A stretch of DNA of 64,000 bases. It comes from JACMLC01 sp963817025 (GTDB taxonomy: Bacteria > Acidobacteriota > Blastocatellia > Pyrinomonadales > Pyrinomonadaceae). Position 1 is the first letter of the stretch; every line of letters begins with the position of its first letter. The notes under the pieces are model-generated. The model saw only the letters and a program-made list of their open reading frames with translations. It was not told the DNA's origin and did no database searches. Both the position numbers and the translations under genes were made by a program. Below are positions 35,106 to 44,304 of the stretch, piece after piece. The stretch covers positions 558,001 through 622,000 of the forward strand of contig CAWFML010000001.1 of the NCBI GenBank assembly GCA_963817025.1, written 5' to 3'.

Positions 35106-36890
35106 ATGCGAAGAGGGTTGTATATCTCAGGGGGGATAGTTGCCATCCTGATCGGTCTTGCATTGACGGTCACGATCTCAAAATCGGGCAAAGCGAAGGC
35201 GAGCGGCGCACAGGGGCGACCGAACTATGAGGTGCAGGTCATTCCGTGGGGGCCGGATCAGGCTGCCTTCGATCAGGCCGGACGCTCTGCGAACGCGAAC
35301 GTCGAAGTGAAGAGATATTTGAAAGGCACGCGTCATCGCCTGATTGCCGTCCAGATGCTCGAAGACGAGAACAAAGATGGCGGGCAGCGCATCGCGCCGA
35401 CGCGCTATCTGGCAACATTCTATGACTACACAAACAACCGCGCCATTTTCGCCGAAGGCCGCTTTGACAGAACAGGCAGCGTGACTGTCACAGAGTCTCA
35501 CTACCAGATGGAGCCGAGCAACGAAGAGTTTGCAGAGGCCGTCAGCATTCTGGAGAGAGATTCAAATCTTGGGCCGCGCATCCGCGACAAATCTTTTGAG
35601 GTCTACGCGCCGATGCCGCCCGTGCTCTCGCACGCCACCGATGACCCGACCGTCGAGCGCACCATCAACGTCGGCTTGCTTCCCAGAGGGAGCGGCGTCG
35701 AGCATGAAATCGTCGGCATCAATCTGGTTCGCCAGTCAGTGGTCAGATTCCCTGACAAAGCTCCGCCAACAGTTGATGTCTCGCCGGATGCCTGCGGCGT
35801 CACAGCCTCCGGCAGTTCGTCTGCGCGCAGTCTGGCTGGCTCTTATCAGGTGATGGTTTCGAAAGACGGCGAGGAACTGTGGAACTACATGGTCAACCGC
35901 CCGTCTTCCTCTTCCGGCAGTCAGGGATCGGGCATCGAGTTGATTGATGTCAAGTACAAGGGCAAGATGATGCTCAAGCGAGCGAACATCCCTGTGCTCA
36001 ATGTGAAATACCTGCCGGGCGGAAACTGCAACGAGTTCCGCGACTGGCAATACAATGAAAGCAAGTTTACGGCTTCGGGCACAGACGTGGTCTCGAATCC
36101 TGCTGCGGGCAGCGGCATACGCGTCTGCTTGCCTTCGCAAGGGTGCTCTGCCGGCCCCGCGACCACGATCGTCGAAACCAGAAATGATGCGGGCAATTTC
36201 AACGGCGTCGCCATCTATCAGGAAGGCACGCAGATTGTCCTCGTCACGGAGATGAGCGCGGGCTGGTATCGCTATCTCAACGAGTACAGCTTTGACGAGG
36301 ACGGCACGATTCGCCCGCGCTACGGATTCGGCTCGACCACCAATAGCTGCACCTGTAGCCCGCGCGTCCATCACGCCTACTGGCGCTTTGACTTTGACAT
36401 CAACGGCGCAAACAATAATGTCTACGAGTTGAACTACGGTTTCGCAGAGTCGTTCTACGAATTGAACACCGGCAGGAAGTGGCAGAAGCTGATTACCAGC
36501 GAGTACACGCAGCTTCGCAATGAGCAGACGCGTCGCCGTTGGCTGATTACCAATCCGACGACCGGCGAGGCCGTGATGGTGTCTCCGAACCCGCAGGGCA
36601 AAGACGGCACAGCATCACTCGAAGGCCAGAGCGTGTTCGCGCAAAGCGATGTCTGGCTGCTTCGCTACAAGACATTCCCGACGGAGGTCAGCGACACGAG
36701 CGGCAACAACAGCGGCATCAATCTCGCGCCGTATTTCAGCACGCCCGAACCGACCGCAAATCAGGACATAGTGCTCTGGTACGGCGTCCACCTCAGACGT
36801 GATGACGACACCAGTCGTGAGGGTTGGAGCAGCGACCGTCTCAACGGCATCTATACGCCCGGCCCTGAGATTCGACCCATTAACTGGTAA
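35106..36890 (+). CDS. Secreted copper amine oxidase-like protein, copy 1
   Basis: A 594-residue exported protein with an N-terminal signal anchor. The order of segments follows copper amine oxidases: N2/N3-like region (residues about 40-215, with EFAEAVSILERD), then GIELIDVKYKGKMMLKRANI, a FRDWQYNESKF segment where the catalytic aspartate would lie, AGWYRYLNEYSFDEDGTIRP where the topaquinone tyrosine would be Y388, HHAYWRFDFDING (H422, H423), and WYGVHLRR (H562) near the C-terminus ending GPEIRPINW. The topaquinone consensus N-Y-D/E reads W-Y-R, and the first expected copper histidine is R420. It may be inactive or have changed chemistry. A paralogue follows directly. Confidence 0.75.
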   Translation: MRRGLYISGGIVAILIGLALTVTISKSGKAKASGAQGRPNYEVQVIPWGPDQAAFDQAGRSANANVEVKRYLKGTRHRLIAVQMLEDENKDGGQRIAPTRYLATFYDYTNNRAIFAEGRFDRTGSVTVTESHYQMEPSNEEFAEAVSILERDSNLGPRIRDKSFEVYAPMPPVLSHATDDPTVERTINVGLLPRGSGVEHEIVGINLVRQSVVRFPDKAPPTVDVSPDACGVTASGSSSARSLAGSYQVMVSKDGEELWNYMVNRPSSSSGSQGSGIELIDVKYKGKMMLKRANIPVLNVKYLPGGNCNEFRDWQYNESKFTASGTDVVSNPAAGSGIRVCLPSQGCSAGPATTIVETRNDAGNFNGVAIYQEGTQIVLVTEMSAGWYRYLNEYSFDEDGTIRPRYGFGSTTNSCTCSPRVHHAYWRFDFDINGANNNVYELNYGFAESFYELNTGRKWQKLITSEYTQLRNEQTRRRWLITNPTTGEAVMVSPNPQGKDGTASLEGQSVFAQSDVWLLRYKTFPTEVSDTSGNNSGINLAPYFSTPEPTANQDIVLWYGVHLRRDDDTSREGWSSDRLNGIYTPGPEIRPINW

Positions 36891-36904
36891 CGAAATCTTT
36901 TGAT

Positions 36905-36959
36905 AGCGGAGACCGTCTCCGCTCAGGAGCCGGTAGTAGCCTCAGTCGCTGCTACCGGC
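36905..36959 (+). terminator. Two adjacent hairpins after copy 1
   Basis: AGCGGAGA-CCG-TCTCCGCT (36905-36923) and GCCGGTAGTAGC-N7-GCTGCTACCGGC (36929-36959) followed by ATTCTCTT. A third, CCCGGC-CTC-GCCGGG, lies at 36987-37001. Terminator-like though the T-tract is weak. Confidence 0.55.
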
Positions 36960-37065
36960 ATTCTCTTATCTACTGTGAATCAAAGACCCGGCCTCGCCGG
37001 GCCTCAAGACAACTGATGCTGTCAATCCCGTAAGCATCGCTCGGATAATCGAAGAGGAGCTTGAC

Positions 37066-38811
37066 ATGCGACGAAGACTCTATTTCTCATTCGGATTTTG
37101 CGCCCTGTTGCTGGCGGCAATCTTAACTACAGGTTTCCTGCGTTCCAGCCGCGCCGATGCGACAAAGGCCGGTTCGCAGCAACCTGTGGAGTTCAAGATC
37201 ATCCCGTATGGCCCGACACAGGCGGAGATAGACGCGGCCAGGACGACTGCCGCGCGCAGCCCTGAAGTGCAAAAATATTTGAGCGGCACAAGCAACAGGC
37301 TCATCACTTTTGAACTGCTTGAGCCGGGCAACACAGGTCAGGCGAGCCTCACGCCGACGCGTTTTAAAGCCACCTTCTATGATTACACAAACAATCGCGT
37401 CATCACGGCTGAGGGCAGTTATCCCGGCTCAGTCGTTGATAAAGTCACAGAGTCTTTCTACCAGCCGTCACCGAACGAGGAAGAATATGACCTCGCTCTG
37501 AAAACCCTGGGAGAAGACCAGAGATTCAGCGCGGCCCTGAGCGCAGGCACGCTCGCCACTTATCACCCGATGCCTCCCGTCATCGAAGACAGTTCCATCT
37601 CACACGGCGACCGCATCGTCACGATTGGCCTCAGAGGCGACCCGACCAGCCAACTGCTGCCAAACGAGATTGTCGGCGTCAATATCAGCCGTGGCACAGT
37701 CCTGCGCTTCAAGGGAAACGCTCCTCCGGCTTCGCGTGCCGATGGAGCGGAATGCGGCACTCCGGTTGATGCCAACCAGAGCACCGTCTCCAATGCGGTC
37801 GGGCAATATGAGCTGGTTGTGACGCAGGGGCCGACGGAACTGTGGCGTATGAATGTTGTCAGGCCCGCAAACAGGTCTTCGGGCACGCGCGCTTCCGGCA
37901 TCGAGCTAAACAATGTGAGGTATCGCGGCAAGCTGGTGCTCAAGCGCGGCCACGCGCCGGTTCTTAATGTTAAATACGGGGCAGACGAGTGCGGCCCGTA
38001 TCGTGACTGGCAGTATCAGGAAGGCATGTTTCAGACGCCTCCGGGTTCGGTTGACATCCCCGGCGCTCCCGGCTTTCGCTCATGCCCGAGTCCTGCGACG
38101 ACGGCTCTGGAAACAGCAAACGATACAGGCGATTTCAGAGGCGTTGCCATCTACCCGCAGGGCAACGAGACTGTGCTCGTGACGGAGTTGGAAGCGGGCT
38201 GGTATCGCTACATCATGGAATGGCGACTGGGGAACGACGGGACGATTCGCCCGCGCTTCGGCTTCGGCGCAGTCCGCGATAGCTGCATCTGTAGCACGCA
38301 TCATCATCATGTTTACTGGCGATTCGACTTTGACATCAACGGCACGGGCAACCGCGTCTACACTTCTGAACAGGGCAAGAGATTCCTGCTGCCGCAGACG
38401 ACGGAATTTTCGATGCTGCGTAAGTACAACACCAATCGCAGGCTCGTGATTAAGAACGGCAGCGGCAACGAAGGCTATATTCTGAATCCGAATCTTTCGG
38501 ACGGCAATGCGGACATTTTCGGCGTCGGCGATTTCTGGGTGCTGCGCTACAAAGGCGACGCAGCCGGAAGCGCGTTCAACAAAGAGATTGATGACGGCTT
38601 CAACTCGACTACCAGCCAGAACGCGTTTATCAAGCTTGCACAGTTCGTCAACGGCGAGTCAATAGACAATCAGGATGTGGTCGTCTGGTACGGCGCGCAC
38701 TTTATACATGCCGGAGAGCCGCCTGCGTTCAACCCTGACCGCAGCGGCTCGGTGGACACACTCTCCGGCAACCACGTCGTCGGCCCCGATCTCAGACCGA
38801 TTCAGTGGTAA
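37066..38811 (+). CDS. Secreted copper amine oxidase-like protein, copy 2
   Basis: A 581-residue paralogue of the preceding gene with the same segment order. Candidate topaquinone tyrosine Y380 is in AGWYRYIMEWRLGNDGTIRP. The copper motif STHHHHVYWRFDFDING has histidines at 412-415, so H412-x-H414 fits the H-x-H spacing to D421 seen in plant amine oxidases. A third histidine candidate is H545 or H548 in WYGAHFIHAGE, and the end reads GPDLRPIQW. The topaquinone consensus is again W-Y-R. This copy keeps all copper-type histidines, unlike copy 1. The signal anchor is at residues 5-25. Amine oxidation is not proven; both genes form one locus, with AAGAGGAG-type ribosome site upstream. Confidence 0.77.
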   Translation: MRRRLYFSFGFCALLLAAILTTGFLRSSRADATKAGSQQPVEFKIIPYGPTQAEIDAARTTAARSPEVQKYLSGTSNRLITFELLEPGNTGQASLTPTRFKATFYDYTNNRVITAEGSYPGSVVDKVTESFYQPSPNEEEYDLALKTLGEDQRFSAALSAGTLATYHPMPPVIEDSSISHGDRIVTIGLRGDPTSQLLPNEIVGVNISRGTVLRFKGNAPPASRADGAECGTPVDANQSTVSNAVGQYELVVTQGPTELWRMNVVRPANRSSGTRASGIELNNVRYRGKLVLKRGHAPVLNVKYGADECGPYRDWQYQEGMFQTPPGSVDIPGAPGFRSCPSPATTALETANDTGDFRGVAIYPQGNETVLVTELEAGWYRYIMEWRLGNDGTIRPRFGFGAVRDSCICSTHHHHVYWRFDFDINGTGNRVYTSEQGKRFLLPQTTEFSMLRKYNTNRRLVIKNGSGNEGYILNPNLSDGNADIFGVGDFWVLRYKGDAAGSAFNKEIDDGFNSTTSQNAFIKLAQFVNGESIDNQDVVVWYGAHFIHAGEPPAFNPDRSGSVDTLSGNHVVGPDLRPIQW

Positions 38812-38814
38812 GCA

Positions 38815-38962
38815 AGGCAAGGATGAAGGCGGAAGGATGAAGGATGAAAGGCATGCTGTTCAAGCTTGAGTGACTCAAGCTTGAACAGCATGCCTCCCAT
38901 CTTTTCCTTTATCCTTAATCGCTGCTTTTTCATCCTTCATCCTTCCGCCTTCATCCCTGCTC
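38815..38962. repeat. Palindromic repeat J1 with a nested 21-bp palindrome
   Basis: Outer arms GGATGAAGGCGGAAGGATGA and mirror. In the loop, a perfect 21-bp inverted repeat (38850-38870 and 38874-38894, core CTGTTCAAGCTTGAG) with a 3-nt TGA loop. The right outer arm ends at the thioesterase start. Confidence 0.9.
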
Positions 38963-38964
38963 TC

Positions 38965-39369
38965 ATGTTTTTCCAGACACGCATCCGAGTGCGCTTTGGC
39001 GACGCAGACCCGGCGGGGCTGGTCTACTATCCGCGCATCTTCCACTACTTCCACATCGCCCTCGAAGAATATTTTGCAGCGCGTTGCGGCATCCCATATC
39101 ACAGGCTGATGTCGGACGAGCGGATAGGCTTTCCGACGGTCAACGCGCAGGCGGAGTTTTTCATCCCGCTCGTTTATGGCGACGAAGTTGACCTTGAGAT
39201 TTATGTCTCAAAGATAGGCCGCACGTCCGCGACCTTCGAGTATGCGGCCAGACGCGCCGGTGACAAGGCTCTCTGCGCACGCTCGACACAGGTTCAGGTC
39301 TGCATGAACCTCGACACACGCCGCGCCGTTCCGATTCCTGACAAATATCGAAAAGCATTCGAGCAATAA
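38965..39369 (+). CDS. 4HBT-family acyl-CoA thioesterase
   Basis: A 134-residue hotdog-fold thioesterase of the 4-hydroxybenzoyl-CoA thioesterase type. VRFGDADPAGLVYYPRIFHY contains the catalytic aspartate signature (DADPAGLVYYP). The remaining beta strands are clear (YGDEVDLEIYVSKIGRTSATFEY). It would hydrolyse a short or aromatic acyl-CoA and might support the island 14 kb away, though nothing links them directly. ATG 38965 is chosen; the upstream in-frame sequence is encoded by repeat J1. Confidence 0.88.
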   Translation: MFFQTRIRVRFGDADPAGLVYYPRIFHYFHIALEEYFAARCGIPYHRLMSDERIGFPTVNAQAEFFIPLVYGDEVDLEIYVSKIGRTSATFEYAARRAGDKALCARSTQVQVCMNLDTRRAVPIPDKYRKAFEQ

Positions 39370-39411
39370 CCGGCATCAATACCTTTGGCTCATCCATAGA
39401 CAAATAAAACC

Positions 39412-39822
39412 ATGAAACAAAGTATTGTCCACATCGCTTTGGTCGTAGATGACTATGACGAAGCCATCAGCTTCTATACTCAGAAATTAAATTTCACACT
39501 GCTCGAAGATACCCCTCAAAGCGAAACCAAACGCTGGGTTTTAGTCGCGCCGAAAGGCTCGGAAGAATGTTCTTTGTTGCTGGCTAAAGGCGTCGGTGAA
39601 GAACAAAGAAGCAGAATCGGAAATCAGACGGGCGGGCGGGTTTTTCTATTTTTGAAGACCGATGATTTTTGGAGAGATTATCAACACCTGCAATCGCAAG
39701 GCATAAACTTTGTCAGAGAACCGAAAAGTGAGGAATACGGAACGGTTGCCGTTTTTGAAGACCTTTACGGCAACCTCTGGGATTTGGTCGAGTTCAAAAA
39801 TAATGGCGAGTCAAATATATGA
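39412..39822 (+). CDS. VOC-family (glyoxalase/bleomycin resistance fold) protein
   Basis: A 136-residue vicinal-oxygen-chelate protein with two beta-alpha-beta-beta-beta modules: VHIALVVDDYDEAISFYTQKL at the start and VAVFEDLYGNLWDLVEF at the end, with metal-ligand candidates H7 and the late E in DLVEF. Substrate unknown. The gene is visibly more AT-rich than its neighbours (AAAT/GAAA codons frequent), which suggests recent acquisition. It has no obvious operon partner. Confidence 0.85.
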   Translation: MKQSIVHIALVVDDYDEAISFYTQKLNFTLLEDTPQSETKRWVLVAPKGSEECSLLLAKGVGEEQRSRIGNQTGGRVFLFLKTDDFWRDYQHLQSQGINFVREPKSEEYGTVAVFEDLYGNLWDLVEFKNNGESNI

Positions 39823-39932
39823 ACGTGAGTTTGATATAAGCAGAAGACGATGCAGCATGACAGCCCCGGAGGGGCTAACTAACACCTCACCGTTCTTACG
39901 TCGAACTTACGTTATTATTTCTCTAATCCGTT

Positions 39933-42548
39933 TTAAGACATTGCGCGCAAACGCTGTGCGAGCGTGCGAATGACGCCTGAAGCGATGGCGGGGTCGTCTG
40001 CCAGCGCATCACGAAAAGCTTCGCCGTCGAGACGCAGGACGCGCACGCCGCTTTCCTCAGCGACGACGGTTGCCATGCGCGGCGCAGGATCGAGGACAGC
40101 CATCTCGCCTATCAGGCCGCCCGCGCCTTCCGTGTTGATGATTCTTTCTTCGCCGTCTTCCTCACGACGCATGACGCTTACTGTGCCCGCGAGCAGGATA
40201 TATACTTCATTGCCCCGCTCTCCCTCTATGCACAGGGCTTGGCCCGATGCATAAAAGTCCTCGCGGCTCGCACGCGCCAGTTCCGCCAGTTCTTCCGGCG
40301 CGAGATGCTTGAAGATTGGCACGGCCCGCAGCGCGATCATCTTGCCCACAGTGTTGAGCGGCTGAGAGGCGGGCTGCTCCGTCGTCACAGCGAACCCGCG
40401 CTCGATCAGGCTGAGCGCAGTCTCGCGCACCAATTCATGCTCATCCTGCACCAGCCGATTTAAGACTTCTTCATCAGCCGCGCCGCGCTCGCTCAAGCCG
40501 TAGAGAGAGACGGCGCGCACATACGGGTCAACGCTCTTGGTACGCGCAAAGAGCATGTCGGACAGCGTCGGCAGCGTCGCTTTCATAGACACCGTCTCGC
40601 GGTAGGCCGCCAGCAATTGTTCGGCAATCTGCGGCGTGACCATCGAGCGCAAGCGTTCGATGACAGACTCGCGCTCGGCGTCGTCATTTGAAGAGAGTCC
40701 CGCGCGCAGGTCTCTCTCGTCTGCGCCTTCAAGCGTAAAACTGAGGCCGCGCATCAAACGCTCGATGGAACGCGCGCGGCGACGGCGCAACAGCTCCGCC
40801 AGAAAATCATGCGTCGGTGAAGGCGATCTTTCCAGCACCTGTATGGTGAGCGCGGCGCGTTCGATAGCGCCGACTTCCTGACCGACGCGCGTGGCTAATC
40901 CCTGCTCGCCGCCCAGCAGGTCGTCAAGCACCGCCGCATGCTCTGCTTTCGAGACGCGATATTCGGCCCTCAGCTGCAAGATAAAACTATCGTCCGGGTC
41001 GCCCTCTGCCACGAGCACGCGCTCAAGGTAGCGCGCCAGCGCACGCTCATAAGTCTCAAGCTGAAGACGCTTCTCGACGGAAATCTGTTTTGACGGGTCG
41101 CTCATGATGGCGCGCTCTTCTTCCGCGAGCGCGGACATCACCTTCTCGTGATCCGCCTTCTTGATATGAAGCTGCTGGCGCATGGATTCCAGCAGTTGCA
41201 CTTCCTCGCGCGTGACGAAACCGTTGGCGAGGGTTTCGCGCACGGCGTCCTTGTAAATGTCCAGAGTCTGAGCCGCTCCGCGCTCCGTCTCGCGTGAGCG
41301 AATGGTGTGAATCAGAAAGGCTTCGTGCAAATCCTTTGGCGGCTGGATGTCCGTCCACGTCCAGCGTTTGATGATATTGCGCGCTAAAGTTTCTTCGGCG
41401 AAAGATTTCTGCGTGCGGCGCAGGCGGCGTGTGAGAAACAGCGTCGCCGTCAGCACGACCGTAATCAGGAACAGATGCGGAAAGACCCACGGCAGTTTCC
41501 ACAGGCTCGGCGCGCCCGCAAACGTGTAGAAGGTCAGGAAAGCAGTAAACGCGGCCAGCGTGAATATCACATGACGCACGCGCGCATCATCCGTCTCGGC
41601 GTCTCTGCGTTTGAGATAGCCGCCGACAAATTTCTCAAGCAGCGAGAACAGACCGAGGCTTGCCAGCCCGCACAGGGCGAGCGTCAGAATCGAAGCCAAA
41701 GCCCGCGGCACAAGCGGCAGAAAGAAAAAGCCAGCCGTCTTCGCATCCGTGCCCGGCAGGAATGCCGTATGAATCATCATCGGCTCGTTGGTCCAGCTCC
41801 CGCCGAAGTAATAGCTCCAGGTGCCCGCTTGCATGAAATAATAAAAATAGAAACCGAAGACCAGACCGGGAAAGACAAAATACGCGAATCGCTTCGGGCG
41901 CGAGTCTATCTCTTTCCAGTAGCCGTTTTCCTGATTGATGTCCGGACAGAATTTTTTACAGGCAGTGCATTTCGTGCATTGCGAATTCTCGGTCTCGCGC
42001 AGGCCATGCGGCTCCGTGTAAATCTTTTCGATAAACGAGAGCGGGCACACGTAGTTGCACCAAGTCTTGCCCGTAAAGAACGCGCCGCAGATAAGCGCGG
42101 CAATCGAGATCAGCACGAAGAAGGTCGCAAGGGCATGGCCGTCGCCGTTGGTGGCAATCAATCTGAACCAGAGCGAGATGAAAAAAATCGTGAAAGTGAG
42201 GTAATAATATTTTTTTTCGAGCCACTCGGACGCGCGGCTCGTGCCCGGACGACGCAAGCGGACAGGAATCTGCGCGAAAAAGGCTAAGGGGCAGATGCGT
42301 CGCCACCTGTGATAACCGACCAGCACGATAAAGAGCGGCAACGCGGCGACAGCTATAGTCCAAACGACGCGTCCGGCGAGCGATTGGACAAGGGCAGTGA
42401 AAATTGGAATCGCAATAAAGACCGCGAGGGCAACCCACTTGACAGGCGCGACCCACCATTCTTCATCGGATTTAGCCGGAGATTTAGCCGCGACGGGCAG
42501 ACTGGCGCGCACGGGCGTTGCGGGCGGCCTCGGCGAGGCAACAGCCAT
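39933..42548 (-). CDS. Polyferredoxin membrane protein fused to a cyclic-nucleotide-binding domain
   Basis: An 871-residue fusion. The N-terminal 400 residues are a polytopic membrane module of the NapH/CcoG/NosR-like type with CPLAFF (C86), CNYVCPLSF (C164, C168) and a four-cysteine cluster CTKCTACKKFCP (C191, C194, C197, C201) that can bind a 4Fe-4S centre. A long helical cytoplasmic region (about 420-730) follows. The last 135 residues form a CAP-type cNMP-binding domain (LCIEGERGNEVYILLAGTVS, GEMAVLDPAPRMATVVA). This suggests membrane electron transfer gated or reported by a cyclic nucleotide. I know no named family with this order. Confidence 0.85.
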   Translation of the reverse strand: MAVASPRPPATPVRASLPVAAKSPAKSDEEWWVAPVKWVALAVFIAIPIFTALVQSLAGRVVWTIAVAALPLFIVLVGYHRWRRICPLAFFAQIPVRLRRPGTSRASEWLEKKYYYLTFTIFFISLWFRLIATNGDGHALATFFVLISIAALICGAFFTGKTWCNYVCPLSFIEKIYTEPHGLRETENSQCTKCTACKKFCPDINQENGYWKEIDSRPKRFAYFVFPGLVFGFYFYYFMQAGTWSYYFGGSWTNEPMMIHTAFLPGTDAKTAGFFFLPLVPRALASILTLALCGLASLGLFSLLEKFVGGYLKRRDAETDDARVRHVIFTLAAFTAFLTFYTFAGAPSLWKLPWVFPHLFLITVVLTATLFLTRRLRRTQKSFAEETLARNIIKRWTWTDIQPPKDLHEAFLIHTIRSRETERGAAQTLDIYKDAVRETLANGFVTREEVQLLESMRQQLHIKKADHEKVMSALAEEERAIMSDPSKQISVEKRLQLETYERALARYLERVLVAEGDPDDSFILQLRAEYRVSKAEHAAVLDDLLGGEQGLATRVGQEVGAIERAALTIQVLERSPSPTHDFLAELLRRRRARSIERLMRGLSFTLEGADERDLRAGLSSNDDAERESVIERLRSMVTPQIAEQLLAAYRETVSMKATLPTLSDMLFARTKSVDPYVRAVSLYGLSERGAADEEVLNRLVQDEHELVRETALSLIERGFAVTTEQPASQPLNTVGKMIALRAVPIFKHLAPEELAELARASREDFYASGQALCIEGERGNEVYILLAGTVSVMRREEDGEERIINTEGAGGLIGEMAVLDPAPRMATVVAEESGVRVLRLDGEAFRDALADDPAIASGVIRTLAQRLRAMS

Positions 42549-42650
42549 AATTAGTTTTCAGCTCCCAATTCTTTTTTCTCAGTTGTATCAACAAATGCGT
42601 TGACGCTTGGTTGAATGAGACTTGCCTTGCCAGTGTAGAGAGAGACATGA

Positions 42651-42760
42651 AATAAGGCAAAAGTAAAAAGGTAAAAGGCAAAAGTAAAGATGGCATTCAA
42701 GGCTGCTTCACTTTTGCCTTTTACCTTTTTACTTTTGCCTTTCCTTTTACCTGCACCTCA
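42651..42760. repeat. Palindromic repeat K1 (AAGGTAAAAGGCAAAAGT family)
   Basis: Arms of AAGGCAAAAGT/AAAAGG units and the mirror ACTTTTGCCTTTTACCTTTT. Located between divergent genes. Confidence 0.88.
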
Positions 42761-42783
42761 GATTGATTTAGTATCTGTCGCTA

Positions 42784-44229
42784 ATGACAACGGAGCATCC
42801 AGCGCAGATTCCAAATGATGACCGTCACTCCCCTCTCTCTCTCAAGCGCAACATCCCTGTCACGATGCTTCTCATTTTTCTTGTCGCGCTTGGCGTCCGG
42901 CTGCTGGTCTGGCAACACAATCACTCTGACATCGAACAAGTGATGACCGGCCTGACCGCCGGATACAGGAATGACGCGCGGATTTTATTGAGCGGCGAGG
43001 TGATGCTGTTCGTGCGCGGGCCTGCGCCGCCGTCCGATGCCAACGTGCTGGCACATCCTCCGGGCTACTCTATTTTGATGGCGGTTATCTTCAAGCTTTT
43101 TGGAGAAAGAGATTCCGCGCTCCGCCTTTTTCAAATTCTCTGCGACGCACTGTCAGTCCTGCTTGTCTTTCTGATTGCGCTTGAGCTTTGTTCGTCAAAA
43201 AGCATAGCCGTCATCGCGGGCGCATTGGCCGCACTGTCGCCGCAACTGGCCTATAACTCGCTGTTGCTGCTGCCGGATTCCCTGTCTGTGTTGCCTGTCC
43301 TGCTGTCCGTTTATCTCTTAGCCCGCGCAAGGGGCAAGCCTCTGCGCTGGCTCAATCTAATTGTCGCAGGAGCTTTGCTGGGGCTTTCATGCTGGCTGCG
43401 GCCAAACGCGCTGCTGCTGTCTCTTTATCTCACCGCGCTCGTGCCGCTCGTCTTACCGCGCGGCCAGAGATTGCGCGCCGCCCTCCTGCTCGCAGGCGCA
43501 GCCGTACTGTTGATTGTTCCGTTGACGATTCGCAATCTGGTCGTCTTCAAACAGTTTATCCCGCTCTCGCTCGGCTCAGGCGTGACGTTAATCGAAGGCA
43601 TCGCAGATTATGATGAAGAGGGACGAACAGGTCTGCCGGGGACGGATATGGAGGTCTTGCGCGGCGAGGCGGAAGTTTACAAACGCGCGGATTATGCTGG
43701 CTCGCTCTATAATCCTGACGGCATCGCGCGCGAGCGTGCGCGTGTGGCGCGCGGGCTGACTGCGATTCGCTCGCAACCTTTCTGGTTTATGGGAGTGATG
43801 CTGCGGCGAGCCGGCTCAATGTTGAGGATGGAAAGAGTGCCGGTCATTGCCGGAAGTCCGCTGACACCTGCGAGGAGAGATTCAGCAGGAGCGGCTGCGT
43901 TGCTGCGTTATCCGGGAATCATCCTCAAGAGCGTGCAAAAGCTTTTCACGACGGCCATCATGCTGCCGCTTTTTCTGGTTGGAATATTCTTGCTCGCGCG
44001 ACGACGAGACAAGAGCGCGCTCGCACTGCTGCTCATCGTGCCTGTTTATTATCTCAGCGTGCAATCCATGCTGCACACAGAATACAGGTACGTCATCACC
44101 ATCCAATATTTTCTGCCCATCTTTGTCGCCGTCACACTTCATAGCGCCAGCAGTGCGGTTAGCCAGTACGCGATAAAAACATTCTCCCGCAAAGGCGCAA
44201 AGGCGCAAAGAAGACAAGTCGCAAAGTAG
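42784..44229 (+). CDS. GT39/ArnT-like membrane glycosyltransferase
   Basis: A 481-residue polytopic protein with about ten hydrophobic segments. An early periplasmic-loop acidic pair is visible (HSDIEQVM), followed by HPPGYSILMAVIFKLFGERD. The repeated hydrophobic TM pattern (VIAGALAALSPQLAYNSLLL, GALLGLSCWLRPNALLLSLY, ending in a C-terminal membrane block) is typical of the dolichyl-phosphate-mannose/ArnT-like family, which moves a lipid-linked sugar to protein or lipid. Substrates are not predictable. Its last 16 residues (SRKGAKAQRR) are encoded by repeat B12, so the true C-terminus has been extended by the repeat. Confidence 0.82.
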   Translation: MTTEHPAQIPNDDRHSPLSLKRNIPVTMLLIFLVALGVRLLVWQHNHSDIEQVMTGLTAGYRNDARILLSGEVMLFVRGPAPPSDANVLAHPPGYSILMAVIFKLFGERDSALRLFQILCDALSVLLVFLIALELCSSKSIAVIAGALAALSPQLAYNSLLLLPDSLSVLPVLLSVYLLARARGKPLRWLNLIVAGALLGLSCWLRPNALLLSLYLTALVPLVLPRGQRLRAALLLAGAAVLLIVPLTIRNLVVFKQFIPLSLGSGVTLIEGIADYDEEGRTGLPGTDMEVLRGEAEVYKRADYAGSLYNPDGIARERARVARGLTAIRSQPFWFMGVMLRRAGSMLRMERVPVIAGSPLTPARRDSAGAAALLRYPGIILKSVQKLFTTAIMLPLFLVGIFLLARRRDKSALALLLIVPVYYLSVQSMLHTEYRYVITIQYFLPIFVAVTLHSASSAVSQYAIKTFSRKGAKAQRRQVAK

Positions 44230-44300
44230 TTGAGATATTATTTATCTTGAGTGCTTTCCTGGCGTCTTTCCTTTGCGCCTTTGCGCCTTTGCGGGAAACG
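44185..44300. repeat. Palindromic repeat B12 overlapping the transferase 3' end
   Basis: TTCTCCCGCAAAGGCGCAAA with mirror TTTGCGCCTTTGCGCCTTTGCGGGAA. The left arm is coding, and the whole element spans the gap to the convergent haem protein gene. Confidence 0.85.
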
Positions 44301-44304
44301 CTCT

